DNA of 64,000 bases. Source: Compostimonas suwonensis. Lineage in GTDB: Bacteria; Actinomycetota; Actinomycetes; Actinomycetales; Microbacteriaceae. Numbering within the stretch: position 1 is the stretch's first letter; every line of letters starts with the position of its first letter. Positions 34,901-43,033 of this stretch are shown one piece after another. The DNA is taken from NCBI RefSeq assembly GCF_002797855.1, contig NZ_PGFB01000002.1, positions 372,001 to 436,000 of the forward strand, in the 5' to 3' direction. The notes under the pieces are model-generated. The model was not told the DNA's origin, searched no databases, and saw nothing but the letters and a program-made list of their open reading frames with translations. Both the position numbers and the translations under genes were made by a program.

Positions 34901-35997
34901 ACGCCCAGGCCACCGGCGAGCGGCCCGTCGTCGGCCGCAACCTGCTCGCGACCGCGGGGTTCGTCGTGGGCTTCGCGCCGAGCACCTTCGCGTCGAGCGC
35001 GTTCGCCGCGACATCCCTCTCGCAGAGCACGCTCGACCCGGCCGCGGTGACCGACACCCGCGCGATCGGCGTCACGATGGCCGGCGCCGTCGCGGCTCTC
35101 GCCGCCCTCGCGCTGCCGGCCGTCGTGGGCGGCATCCGGCTGCGGCTCATCGCCGTGCTCACGGGCACGATCGCGGTGAGCTTCACAACACTCGTGCGCT
35201 CGGTGCAGAGCGCGATCCTGCCCGACGGATCGGTGTTCTCGAGCGACCTCTGGATGGCGTGCGGAGTGCTCGTGAGCGGCATCGTCGTCGCGATCTGGGC
35301 GAGCCGGGGTCTCGCGCCCTCGTGGATCGGGGTGCGCGGCACGATCCTGCCGATCGGCATCGTCGCCCTCACCGCGTGCGTCTCGCTCGTGACGCTGCCG
35401 GAACCGTCGCTGCGGGCGGTCATCACGGTGAGCCTGCTCGGGCTGCTCCACCTCGCCGCGGTCGTCTACGACTGGCCGCCGTTCGGCGTCACGACCCGCT
35501 ACGCGGCTCTGTGCGCCGCCGCCCTCGTGGGCCTCGTGGCGCTTCTGCCCGGCGGAGCGACGCCGTTCGAGCTCGTGACGGTGCCGTTCGCCGCCGCCCT
35601 CCTCGCCGCAGGGATCGTGCGCCTGCACCGCGACGCCCGGTCTCGCACCTGGCCTGCGCTCGGCCCGGGGCTCGCCGTGCTGCTCGTGCCCTCGCTCGTG
35701 CCCGACTACCTGGGCTCGGAGCTCTGGAGGGTCGTCGCGCTCGGCGTCGTCTGCGTGGCGCTCGTCGTGGCCGCGCTCGTGCTCAAGTGGCAGGCGCCGC
35801 TCGTGCTCGGAGGAGGCATCCTGCTGCTCCACGTGCTCGCGCAGCTCTGGCCGTGGATCGCGAGCCTCTACAACTCCGCGACCTGGTGGCTGTGGATCGG
35901 CGCCGGCGGCGTGCTCCTCATCGTCATCGCCGCGACGTACGAGAAGCGCATCCGCGACCTCAGGGCGGTGGCGCGGAGCGTGGGCTCCCTGCGCTGA
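31951..35997 (+). CDS. Very large polytopic membrane protein (SCO7613-type)
   Basis: 1348 residues. The N-terminus has a zinc ribbon (CPACFTRLRGTRCSSCG, about residues 30-46), a short charged helix, and an Ala/Pro-rich linker to about 165. It then has roughly 30-35 hydrophobic segments to the C-terminus. Actinobacterial genomes carry related proteins named after SCO7613; none has a known function to my knowledge. ATG 31951 gives the zinc ribbon a normal N-terminus. The gene follows the marR gene by 98 bp with no terminator seen. Codon use is as in its neighbours. Confidence 0.8.
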   Translation: MSNDSADGNRPLTGRFWPANPSLFASAEHCPACFTRLRGTRCSSCGLDLAVPLATELFEVSQGIVRGEEERQRIIERMRAEQARASAPAPAPDGAAAGVAGAAGAGRSPQNVHTPQAHLPAPAAVVPVPAAVPVPAAAAPPPGLLPPAPNPPAPAPPPIGPSRSGVQIVLLSLGVILVSVTAIFFVFVAYLIASLEVRAVLIAVASLVVFGISWLLMARRLGGTAEGVSVVGIVLLLLDAWLVRALGVFGSTAIDPALYSGVALLVIATVLVGVHVVAKVRATSIAASFIAPVGVVALIFGLTGSLDTATTWWASLLAMGAVGLLSGRIAALGLERVVVRSAGYAATTAAVLPAAFALPDHAWTRLVTGLAIAVVWAAYLLVLAGPKTGTARASTETSPPPTGASTTDARTTDPAKTGLRSGWARYAAVALGATTALALVFAVLATHDEGLGIWLAPVAVAALSLAAVLVERRIRENAVRSATRLALAPVGIIAGIALVPAAIVGILHYGGSLARSRELWSLGLADEASLLAPGLALGVVVALVGCALLGAAALRLSGRGGALWAGPSSLLALALLAGSAHLARPMWSALSFALLAIAALVATAYARRAARTPSGDGSGAVSIVGTCTAGLAILAVYVLAWSSAPLWPWSVLAALALAVAARRVLRDWCGAAASALLVGAVAAMAAFASAWIASWAVETGLTPGPATLADSAFWPGLAAAAALVVTAALARHMLRADAASIGVVAMITALAATVALLAAPSTPLDTDLARLIVFASITAAAVLWQFLPKTDPLRGTRASASTGDALPAAPPPGTGALHVQTAVLAAAAPLYLATALAQLHELLTPDVGLSMPGWIALAAVLAAGGSHLVRAAPRARLIAGDLATAVVAAVAVGGALLDDDELSWIPLLLSALVPLLIALRTGNPFTSGSPRRHLVWAAYGIAVLTLWQVLLVHGVEQLEYYSLPVAGSLLALSALVAWQRRAGDAQATGERPVVGRNLLATAGFVVGFAPSTFASSAFAATSLSQSTLDPAAVTDTRAIGVTMAGAVAALAALALPAVVGGIRLRLIAVLTGTIAVSFTTLVRSVQSAILPDGSVFSSDLWMACGVLVSGIVVAIWASRGLAPSWIGVRGTILPIGIVALTACVSLVTLPEPSLRAVITVSLLGLLHLAAVVYDWPPFGVTTRYAALCAAALVGLVALLPGGATPFELVTVPFAAALLAAGIVRLHRDARSRTWPALGPGLAVLLVPSLVPDYLGSELWRVVALGVVCVALVVAALVLKWQAPLVLGGGILLLHVLAQLWPWIASLYNSATWWLWIGAGGVLLIVIAATYEKRIRDLRAVARSVGSLR

Positions 35998-36015
35998 GTC
36001 CTCGGTGCGGCCCGG

Positions 36016-36684
36016 TCAGCGCTGCAGCCAGGCGAGAACCGCGAGCACCCGGCGATGGTCGGAGCCGGAGTCCTCGAGGCCGAGCTTCTGGAAGATCGCC
36101 GTCACGTTCTTCTCGACCGCGCCCACACCGATCACGAGCTCGGCCGAGATCCCCGTGTTCGTGCGGCCCTCCGCCATGAGCTCGAGCACCTCGCGTTCGC
36201 GCGGAGTGAGCCGGGCGAGCGGGTCGTTGCGCCGTGAGAGCAGCTCGCGCACGACCTGCGGGTCGAGCACGGTGCCACCGGCGCTCACGCGGGTCACGGC
36301 ATCCTTGAGCTCGTCGAGCGAGGCGACCCGGTCTTTGAGCAGATAGCCCATGCCGCCGTCGCCCGCGGAGAGCAGCTCGTGGGCGTAGGTGCCTTCGACG
36401 TACTGGCTCAGGAGCAGGATCGCGATGCCCGGCATCCGCTTGCGCAGCTCGATGGCGGCCTGCACGCCCTCGTCGCGGAACGACGGCGGCATCCGAACGT
36501 CGAGCACGGCCAGGTCGGGAGCGAGGCCCTCGACCTCGGCGAGCAGGCCGATCGCGTCGCCGTAGGCCGCGACCGTCTCGAAGCCGGCCTCGTCGAAGAG
36601 GCGCACGAGCCCTTCGCGCAGCAGCACGGAGTCCTCCGCGAGCACGAGTCGAAGAGGGGTCGCGCCTGGGGTGTCGTCGCTCAC
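36016..36684 (-). CDS. NarL/FixJ-family response regulator
   Basis: 222 residues. The receiver domain has the acidic pocket EDS, the phosphoacceptor Asp in DLAVLDVRMPP (about residue 58) and Lys in YLLKDRV. The C-terminal LuxR-type helix-turn-helix is LTPREREVLELMAEGRTNTGI through AVEKNVTAIFQKLGL. ATG 36684 overlaps the kinase stop, so kinase and regulator are coupled. It ends 18 bp from the convergent membrane-protein gene. Confidence 0.93.
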   Translation of the reverse strand: MSDDTPGATPLRLVLAEDSVLLREGLVRLFDEAGFETVAAYGDAIGLLAEVEGLAPDLAVLDVRMPPSFRDEGVQAAIELRKRMPGIAILLLSQYVEGTYAHELLSAGDGGMGYLLKDRVASLDELKDAVTRVSAGGTVLDPQVVRELLSRRNDPLARLTPREREVLELMAEGRTNTGISAELVIGVGAVEKNVTAIFQKLGLEDSGSDHRRVLAVLAWLQR

Positions 36685-38120
36685 GCCTCCCAGGATACGG
36701 GCACGGCACCGGCGGGGCTCTCGACGGGGATGTGGGCGCCGATCGAGGTGGGGCCGCCGGCCGGGCTGTCGATCACGAGCATGCCGCGCAGACCCCGGAG
36801 TCGTTCGTCGAGGCCGGCCAGCCCGTGCGAAGGGGTCATCGCCGCCCCGCCCCGCCCGTTGTCGGTCACCCAGAGGTCGAGCCAGCGCGGCCCGCCGGTC
36901 GGGTCGTCCCGCAGCGATGCCCGCAGCCGCAAGGCCGTGGCACCGGAGTGCTTCGAGGCGTTCGTGAGCAGCTCGGCGACGATGAAGTAGGCGCTCCGCT
37001 CGATCTCCGGGGGCAGCCGTGTCTCGGGGCCGAACTCGATCTCGGCGATCACGGGCACGGTACTGCGGGCCACGAGCGACTCGAGCCCGGCAACGAGCCC
37101 TCGGTCGTGCAGGATGGGCGGTGCGAAGCCGCGGGAGAGGGCGCGGAGCTCCTCGAGAGTGTCGCGGGCCTGATCGCGGGCCTCGGTCAGCAGCCTCCGG
37201 GCGGCCTCCGGGTCGTCTCCGAGCCGGCGCTCGGCGCTCGCGAGATCCATCTGCAGGCGCACGAGCCGCTGCTGCGGGCCGTCGTGGATGTCGCGTTCGA
37301 GGCGTCGCAACGACGCGTCCTCCGCAGCCACCGCCGCCCCGCGTGACGCGCTCAGGGTCGCGACCTCGCGCTGGAGCGCCTCGGAGCGCCAGGCGCCGAG
37401 CATCTCACGGGCGATCACGTTGTGCAGGCTCACGAGGCCGCGCGTGATGAAGGGCAGCACGAGCGCGAAGACGACGCCCACGACGAACAGGAAGATGTTC
37501 TCGCGCGTCAGGTGGTCACCCGAGAGCGGGATGCCGGGGAACGCCCACTCGAGCACGACGTCGGAGAGCCACACGTTCTTGTCGCCGTCGGTCAGGTACC
37601 GCGACCAGATCCAGTACGTCAGCCCGCCGAACGCGGTGGAGAACCATGCGATCGTGATCGACCAGGTGATGACCGAGACGATCGGGTTGACGAAGAGGGT
37701 GTGCACGAGGTTGAGCCAGTAGTGGCCGTCGATGATGGGCGCGAAGACCGAGCGCCAGAACCCGCCCCGGCGCCCTCGCGGCGACCACGACGCTCGCGGG
37801 ATGCGCGGTCGCCCGGCCCATTCGAGGCGCGCCATCTCGGTGCTGCCGAACGCACGCGACACGTACAGGCTGCCCACGGCGATGAAGATGCCGATGACGA
37901 TGGGGATCATGCCGAGCCCGGAGAAGAAGAGCGGGGCGACGATAACGAGGCCGGCGATCGCGATCGGCATGGTCAGGAACAGGAAGAGGAGCTCCTGGGG
38001 AAGCCGCGCCCACAGCCGGCCGTACAGCCCGCGTCGTCTCGCGGGAGCCGGTGCGGCCGTGGTGTCCATGCCCTCCAGAGTGTCAGAAGTCGTGGCGGGG
38101 AAGAGGATCTCAGTGCTCAT
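36681..38120 (-). CDS. Sensor histidine kinase (HisKA_3 type)
   Basis: 479 residues. An N-terminal membrane sensor region has about four to five helices (residues 30-235). The dimerisation/phosphoacceptor segment is RRLERDIHDGPQQRLVRL (His of DIHDG). The ATPase domain has the N-box VAELLTNASKHSG and G-box VTDNGRGG. It phosphorylates the regulator encoded in the same operon. The signal is unknown. ATG 38120 gives the natural N-terminus; the frame is open upstream, but that part is Arg/Pro-rich. Confidence 0.92.
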   Translation of the reverse strand: MSTEILFPATTSDTLEGMDTTAAPAPARRRGLYGRLWARLPQELLFLFLTMPIAIAGLVIVAPLFFSGLGMIPIVIGIFIAVGSLYVSRAFGSTEMARLEWAGRPRIPRASWSPRGRRGGFWRSVFAPIIDGHYWLNLVHTLFVNPIVSVITWSITIAWFSTAFGGLTYWIWSRYLTDGDKNVWLSDVVLEWAFPGIPLSGDHLTRENIFLFVVGVVFALVLPFITRGLVSLHNVIAREMLGAWRSEALQREVATLSASRGAAVAAEDASLRRLERDIHDGPQQRLVRLQMDLASAERRLGDDPEAARRLLTEARDQARDTLEELRALSRGFAPPILHDRGLVAGLESLVARSTVPVIAEIEFGPETRLPPEIERSAYFIVAELLTNASKHSGATALRLRASLRDDPTGGPRWLDLWVTDNGRGGAAMTPSHGLAGLDERLRGLRGMLVIDSPAGGPTSIGAHIPVESPAGAVPVSWEA

Positions 38121-38199
38121 GGTTCGTTCCGTCCGTTGTCCTGGCCCCAGCCTTCCGAAGCGCCGCCTCCGCCGGCAGCCGGCCGGCAGCCCAATCGGT

Positions 38200-38217
38200 G
38201 CGGGGGCTATCCCCCGC
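38200..38217. promoter_or_regulatory. Inverted repeat GCGGGGG-CTAT-CCCCCGC upstream of the kinase gene
   Basis: A perfect 7-bp inverted repeat, 80 bp upstream of the kinase start and 140 bp upstream of dps, within the 237-bp divergent region. The half CTATCCCCC recurs in the leader of the IniB-like gene (44190-44198). It could be the target of the NarL-type regulator; this is speculative. Confidence 0.35.
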
Positions 38218-38357
38218 CTCCTCCTCCGCATACGATCGTTGCCATCGAGCTCGCGACGTCGATCTCGGAACGGCCGTTGAGCCTAGCCTCAGCTTGCTTG
38301 CGGAATCTTCTGAGACGCGTAGCGTTTAACCCGACAACAGAGCGAAAGGGTCTCACA

Positions 38358-38846
38358 ATGACAAACACCACGACTGTTCCCCAGAGTGTGTCGAACCCGG
38401 ATGTCGCGGCTGGTGTCGCGCAGTTCCTCAGCCCGGTCGTCATCGACCTGACGGCCCTCGTCGTCAACGGCAAGCAGGCGCACTGGCACGTGCGCGGCGC
38501 GAACTTCATCGGCGTGCACGAGCTGCTCGACACGGTGGTCGCCCACGCGATGGAGTGGGCCGACATGGCCGCCGAGCGTGTCGTCGCACTCGGCCTGCCG
38601 ATCGACGCCCGCGTGCAGACGGTCGCCGCCAAGACCACGACCGCGAAGCTCACCGCCGGCTTCCAGCAGTCGAACGAGACGATCCGCGAGGTCATCGCGC
38701 AGATCGACGCCGCCCTCGTGAGCGTCAACGCCGCCGTCGCCGAGCTCGACGACCTCGACCAGACGAGCCAGGACGTCGCGATCGAGATCGCCCGCGGCCT
38801 CGACAAAGACCGCTGGTTCCTCTTCGCCCACATCAGCGAGGGCTGA
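38358..38846 (+). CDS. dps: Dps/ferritin-like DNA-binding protein
   Basis: 162 residues, four-helix Dps fold. The inter-subunit ferroxidase residues lie in QAHWHVRGANFIGVHELLD and AMEWADMAAERV, matching the family signature. Dps dodecamers store iron and protect DNA under oxidative or stationary stress. GAAAGGG lies 8 nt before ATG 38358. It is divergent from the histidine kinase gene. Confidence 0.95.
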   Translation: MTNTTTVPQSVSNPDVAAGVAQFLSPVVIDLTALVVNGKQAHWHVRGANFIGVHELLDTVVAHAMEWADMAAERVVALGLPIDARVQTVAAKTTTAKLTAGFQQSNETIREVIAQIDAALVSVNAAVAELDDLDQTSQDVAIEIARGLDKDRWFLFAHISEG

Positions 38847-38934
38847 GCCGGCGGGACTTCCTGTTTCGCGGGCCGGCCGTGACAGTTGTCAACGGCTCGA
38901 CCGCGGTGCATATGGGGGTCTACATTACAGAGTT

Positions 38935-39597
38935 ATGGCAAAGGAGCTGGATCCGGGCGAGCCCGACCGCGAGAACTCGGGTCTCGACGAGGGGACGACG
39001 CCTGCGCCCTTCACGGCCTCGGAGTTTCGCCACCGTCCGGCCGGACAGCCCCCGCGGCCGGAGATGTCCGATCTCACCCCGGCTCCGGTCCAGCTCCCGA
39101 CCAGCCCGGATGGAGTGATTCGGGTTTCGCGCACACTGTGGCTCGGCAGCTTCGTGGCGAGCCTGGCGGCGATCGCTTTCGTCTTCCTCTCGCGGAACAC
39201 CCGCATCGATCGGCTCGAGGAGTTCGTCTCCGAAAGGGCTCCGGATGAGAATGCGAGCACCGTCGAATCGGTCGCGACCGTCATCATGTGGGCGAGCATC
39301 GCGGCCCTCGGCCTGTTTCTGATCATTCAGGCCCTTCTGCTCCACGGCATCACGCACAGGCACGGCTCGGTGCGCTGGGCCATGCTCGTTGTGCTCGTCG
39401 GACAGATTGCCGCGACGGTTGTCGTCGACTCCTTCATCGCGACAGGAGACGAGGGGATCTACATCACGGCGATCCTGCTCCTGCAGATCGTATTAGCTTG
39501 CGCGGCGCTCATAACGAGCTTCCTTCCCGGGTCGCGCCACTGGTTCCGTCCTGACCGTCAGATCACCGAGAACCGGTCCGGACCCACCGCCGGGTGA
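38935..39597 (+). CDS. Four-helix membrane protein of unknown function
   Basis: 220 residues. A cytosolic-looking polar N-terminus (about 60 residues, Pro/Glu-rich) is followed by four membrane helices (about 65-86, 112-138, 147-166, 173-195) and a short basic tail. I do not recognise a family. No ribosome site precedes ATG 38935; a TACATT at 38921 would put transcription start near the ATG, so leaderless translation is possible. It converges on the second dynamin-like gene and overlaps it by 105 bp, so the end of helix 4 and the tail are encoded opposite the GTPase's disordered C-terminus. Confidence 0.7.
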   Translation: MAKELDPGEPDRENSGLDEGTTPAPFTASEFRHRPAGQPPRPEMSDLTPAPVQLPTSPDGVIRVSRTLWLGSFVASLAAIAFVFLSRNTRIDRLEEFVSERAPDENASTVESVATVIMWASIAALGLFLIIQALLLHGITHRHGSVRWAMLVVLVGQIAATVVVDSFIATGDEGIYITAILLLQIVLACAALITSFLPGSRHWFRPDRQITENRSGPTAG

Positions 39598-41079
39598 GGG
39601 AGGGCGCGATTCGTCTCCGGTGAGAATCGCCTCGCAACTGCGAACGACGGTCTCGCACAGCTGTGTGGTCTCGTGGTCGCTCAGGGGGCTCGTCGCGCGT
39701 TGCCTCCACCGTCGGGCGCTCGCGAGGGCCTCGAAATGGATGGCCTCGCGGGAGGCGTCTTCGTCGAGCGCGAGTCGCTGTACGGCTGCCGTGCCCACGC
39801 CGCCGATGAGACGCTCGGCCTCCTCCACCAGGGGGCGATCCAGGGGGTACACCCCCAGGCGCAGGGTCGCGAGCGTCTGAAGCTCAGTGATCTCGTGCGC
39901 GCCGGCGATGATGCGTTCGAGGGCCGTCGCGATCCGGTCGTCTCCCTCGTGCGGTCGATCGTGTACGAGGGAGTCGACTCCGGTCAGAACGGTGAGCGAC
40001 TGCAGCTGCGCCGCGCGTGCGCTGAACTGTCCCGTTACCATACGCTGCAGCTCGTCGAGCCCGCTGTGCCGTGCGAGTTCGCGAGCGAGCGAGGGCGCAT
40101 CGTCTGCGCCCGCGGTGATCAGGACCGCGGCCATCCGAATGCCGAACACTCCGAAACGGTCCAGAAGCGCAGAACGGGTCTCGCTGCTCAGCGTCAGCAG
40201 CGCGGTGGGCCGTACGAAACGATCCGCCGAGATCAGCAGCCGTTCTCGGTCTTCCCTGTCGAGGTGGGCGACCTCGACGAGTGCAGCGAACTCGGACTGA
40301 CGGAGCGTGCGCGCCGTCTGCGCAAGCAGCCCGGCAACCGGTACCACTCCGAGCACGAGCCTGCGCAGAGTGTCGTCGTGCCTGTACCGGTCCGCGATGT
40401 CCCGAGCGGAGATGAGCGCATCGATGCGACCCGCGCCGATCTCGTCCGCACGGGAGAGAACGGCGAGGGCATTGACGGTTCGCGACCGCCCGAGAGCGAG
40501 ATCTCGGAAGGACTCGAGAAAATTGACGTCGGCGGCATGCATGTGCCGGAGCAGATAGACGACGGCATCCACCTCGAATGCCGATGATCGGGGAACGAGG
40601 AAGGCGTTGGATCGTTCGGATATCCCGGAGGAGAGCGAGGCGATGCCGGGAGTGTCGATGAGCGTCACCCTGCGAAGCCCCTGCGCCGGCCAGTCGACGA
40701 CGATGCGCGCGATCTCCTCCAGCGGCTCTGCCCCGATGTCGAACACAAGCCGGCCGCGTTCCCTCGTGATCGCCAGCGCACGGCGTTCGCCGGTCGTGAG
40801 TTCGAGCGTGACCTTCGGAGTGTCTCCGTAGCGGTACCAGGTGACGATCCGCGTGCACTCGCCCGCATCCGTCGGAGCGACCTCCTCCCCGATCATCGCA
40901 TTCAGCAGAGTCGACTTCCCCGCTTTAACCATGCCTGCGATGGCGATTCGCAGCGGTTGCCCCAACCGGGCCTGGTATCCCTTCAGGATGTCCCGCGCCT
41001 TGGGGTCGTCGGCGTAGACCTCGATGGCGTCTCTCAGGAGCACGGACAGTGGAGTGCTCTCGGTCTCGACGGCGCTCAC
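39493..41079 (-). CDS. Dynamin-like GTPase, IniC-like
   Basis: 528 residues. The GTPase domain has the P-loop GMVKAGKST (49-57), G3 DTPG (142-145) and G4 SRAD (about 210). The remainder is helical, with no membrane hairpin, and ends in a Gly/Pro/Arg-rich disordered tail of about 35 residues. Mycobacterial IniC is a similar-sized dynamin-like protein lacking the transmembrane segments of its partner IniA. ATG 41079 overlaps the IniA-like stop (ATGA), so the pair is translationally coupled, as expected for a heteromeric membrane-remodelling complex. Confidence 0.88.
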   Translation of the reverse strand: MSAVETESTPLSVLLRDAIEVYADDPKARDILKGYQARLGQPLRIAIAGMVKAGKSTLLNAMIGEEVAPTDAGECTRIVTWYRYGDTPKVTLELTTGERRALAITRERGRLVFDIGAEPLEEIARIVVDWPAQGLRRVTLIDTPGIASLSSGISERSNAFLVPRSSAFEVDAVVYLLRHMHAADVNFLESFRDLALGRSRTVNALAVLSRADEIGAGRIDALISARDIADRYRHDDTLRRLVLGVVPVAGLLAQTARTLRQSEFAALVEVAHLDREDRERLLISADRFVRPTALLTLSSETRSALLDRFGVFGIRMAAVLITAGADDAPSLARELARHSGLDELQRMVTGQFSARAAQLQSLTVLTGVDSLVHDRPHEGDDRIATALERIIAGAHEITELQTLATLRLGVYPLDRPLVEEAERLIGGVGTAAVQRLALDEDASREAIHFEALASARRWRQRATSPLSDHETTQLCETVVRSCEAILTGDESRPPSPGGGSGPVLGDLTVRTEPVARPGKEARYERRAS

Positions 41080-42911
41080 ACCGTGGCAACTTGCATCGGC
41101 TCGCTGTCGAGCACCGAGGCCTGCTTGCGCAGCGCATCCACACGCACGAGCTCGGCCTTGATCTCTGCGCTGCGTCGTTCGCCCTCGAGGGTGAACCTGC
41201 TCGCGGCGCGCTGCGCAGCCAGCATCGATTCACCCAATGAGCGATGGCGCTCGTCGGCGATGGTCGTGAAATGGTCGCGGGTCGCGCGCTGAACGAGTCT
41301 CATACGATCCTTGAGCTGCTTCCCCACCTGGAAGACGACGTCGTCGATCTGGTGCCGCACAAGCGTCTTCGCCTCTGTCTGCCGCCGTTTGAGGCGGGTC
41401 TCCTTGTCCTCCCGATAGGCCTTGCCACCGATGAGCACCCCTGCTGCGATCGAGAACGGGTTGATCAGCGACATACCGACGATGCCCGTGAGCAGTCCGA
41501 TCATGAGCACACCGCCGTACGATCCGCGCATGCCGATGAGCATCTTCTGCACAACCGTCAGCTCCCCGGCGTCGAGCATCGGGACGACCTCGACGGGATC
41601 GAGCACGTCATCCGTGTTGTCGACGCGCACGACCGGCAGCGGCACCTCGTCGCGCGCGAAATGCTCGGCAACCTGCCGGGAGAGCCACTGCGCCCGTTCA
41701 TTCGTCCAGACGAAGGTATCCGAGACGGCGGCGGCGATCCGTTGCTCGAGCCAGTCGCCGAATTGCTCCCACACGGGGCTCGGATCGCCGGCGTCGATCG
41801 CCTGCTCGGCGTCTCGCAGGATGCTGCGCATCCGGTCGCGAAGGTCATGCTCCATATCGGAGATGAGGTCGCTCATGCCGTCCGTGAGAGTGACCTGCCA
41901 GCGAGCCGAGCGACGCCTCATCTCGTCGGCTCGCTCCTTGGCCGCCTCGAGTTCCGCGACCACCTGAGGCGTGTCCTCCGGGTTTGTGATCGCCCTCAGC
42001 TCGGACTGCAACGAGAGCCGAAGATGGTCCGCTGTCGACCGCAGGTCGTGAGCGATGGAATGTCGCTGCAGACGTTCCGCCTTGCCGAGAATCTCGCTGC
42101 GCAGGTACTTGACGAGATCGGGGAATCCCGATTCGGCGTTGAGCTCGCCGTCCCCGGTCCGCGCCGCCTTCAGGCGGAGTTCGGACGACGTCGAGAACAA
42201 CGGGATGTCGAGTCCGGCGTCGCGCAGGTGCGCCTCATCGAGTGCGGCGACCTGACGCCAGTGGGGATATAGATCGGTCTTCGACAGCACGCAGCCGACG
42301 TTGGGGCAGATTCTCATCGCCTGACGCAGGAACTGGATCTCCGGCTCGGTGTACTCCTGTGAGGCGTCCGACACGAGGAGCATCGCGTCGGCTGTGGGAA
42401 GCGCGGTGAGGGTCGTGAGCGAGTGCGCCGAGTCCAGTCCGCCGACACCCGGTGAATCGACGAGGGAGAGGCCACCCGTGAGAATCTTGCGAGGCAGCCG
42501 CACTTCAGCTGACAACAGCTGTCTCTCGTTGCCCGGATTGCCGCGCTCGGAGACGAGCTCCGCGAGCTCCCCGAGATCGACGGGGCGTGACTCGACATTC
42601 GCCTCGGAGCCTCCCGGCTCCGAACCGGTCCTCGACAGCATCACAACCGCGGAGGGAACCTCGCCGAACCGGACGGCCGTGGGGACCGATGTCGCGATGT
42701 CGTCATCGACGGGACACACAGGAGCATTGACAAGAGCGTTGATGAGCTGGCTCTTGCCCTGTTTGAACTCTCCGACGACGATCACACGAGTGCTCGCATC
42801 GAGCAGGCGTTGCCGCGTCTGCGCGAGGCGCCGCTCGAGGTCGGGTCGATTGCCAGCTCGGGCGAGCGCTGAAGCGCGGTCGACCAGTTTGAGGAGTTCA
42901 GCCACTTCCAT
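41076..42911 (-). CDS. Dynamin-like GTPase with membrane hairpin, IniA-like
   Basis: 611 residues. The P-loop is GEFKQGKS (47-54), G3 is DSPG (152-155), and G4 is SKTD (210-213). A long helical region (270-440) is followed by a hydrophobic hairpin at about 466-496 (GGVLMIGLLTGIVGM, then INPFSIAAGVLIGG) and a helical return. This is the layout of bacterial dynamin-like proteins and of IniA, in which the hairpin inserts in the inner membrane. It follows the IniB-like gene by 122 bp and is coupled to the second GTPase. Membrane fission or repair is the expected activity. Confidence 0.9.
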   Translation of the reverse strand: MEVAELLKLVDRASALARAGNRPDLERRLAQTRQRLLDASTRVIVVGEFKQGKSQLINALVNAPVCPVDDDIATSVPTAVRFGEVPSAVVMLSRTGSEPGGSEANVESRPVDLGELAELVSERGNPGNERQLLSAEVRLPRKILTGGLSLVDSPGVGGLDSAHSLTTLTALPTADAMLLVSDASQEYTEPEIQFLRQAMRICPNVGCVLSKTDLYPHWRQVAALDEAHLRDAGLDIPLFSTSSELRLKAARTGDGELNAESGFPDLVKYLRSEILGKAERLQRHSIAHDLRSTADHLRLSLQSELRAITNPEDTPQVVAELEAAKERADEMRRRSARWQVTLTDGMSDLISDMEHDLRDRMRSILRDAEQAIDAGDPSPVWEQFGDWLEQRIAAAVSDTFVWTNERAQWLSRQVAEHFARDEVPLPVVRVDNTDDVLDPVEVVPMLDAGELTVVQKMLIGMRGSYGGVLMIGLLTGIVGMSLINPFSIAAGVLIGGKAYREDKETRLKRRQTEAKTLVRHQIDDVVFQVGKQLKDRMRLVQRATRDHFTTIADERHRSLGESMLAAQRAASRFTLEGERRSAEIKAELVRVDALRKQASVLDSEPMQVATV

Positions 42912-43033
42912 CCCCTGTTCTCATCATTCGAGTCTGTGCGTTCCGCATGGTGCGGAACAGGAGACATCGACTCGGTGGGGAACCCGAATCATCCCCACCG
43001 AGTCGACATCGGCGCGCAGCCGCGCGAACTGGT

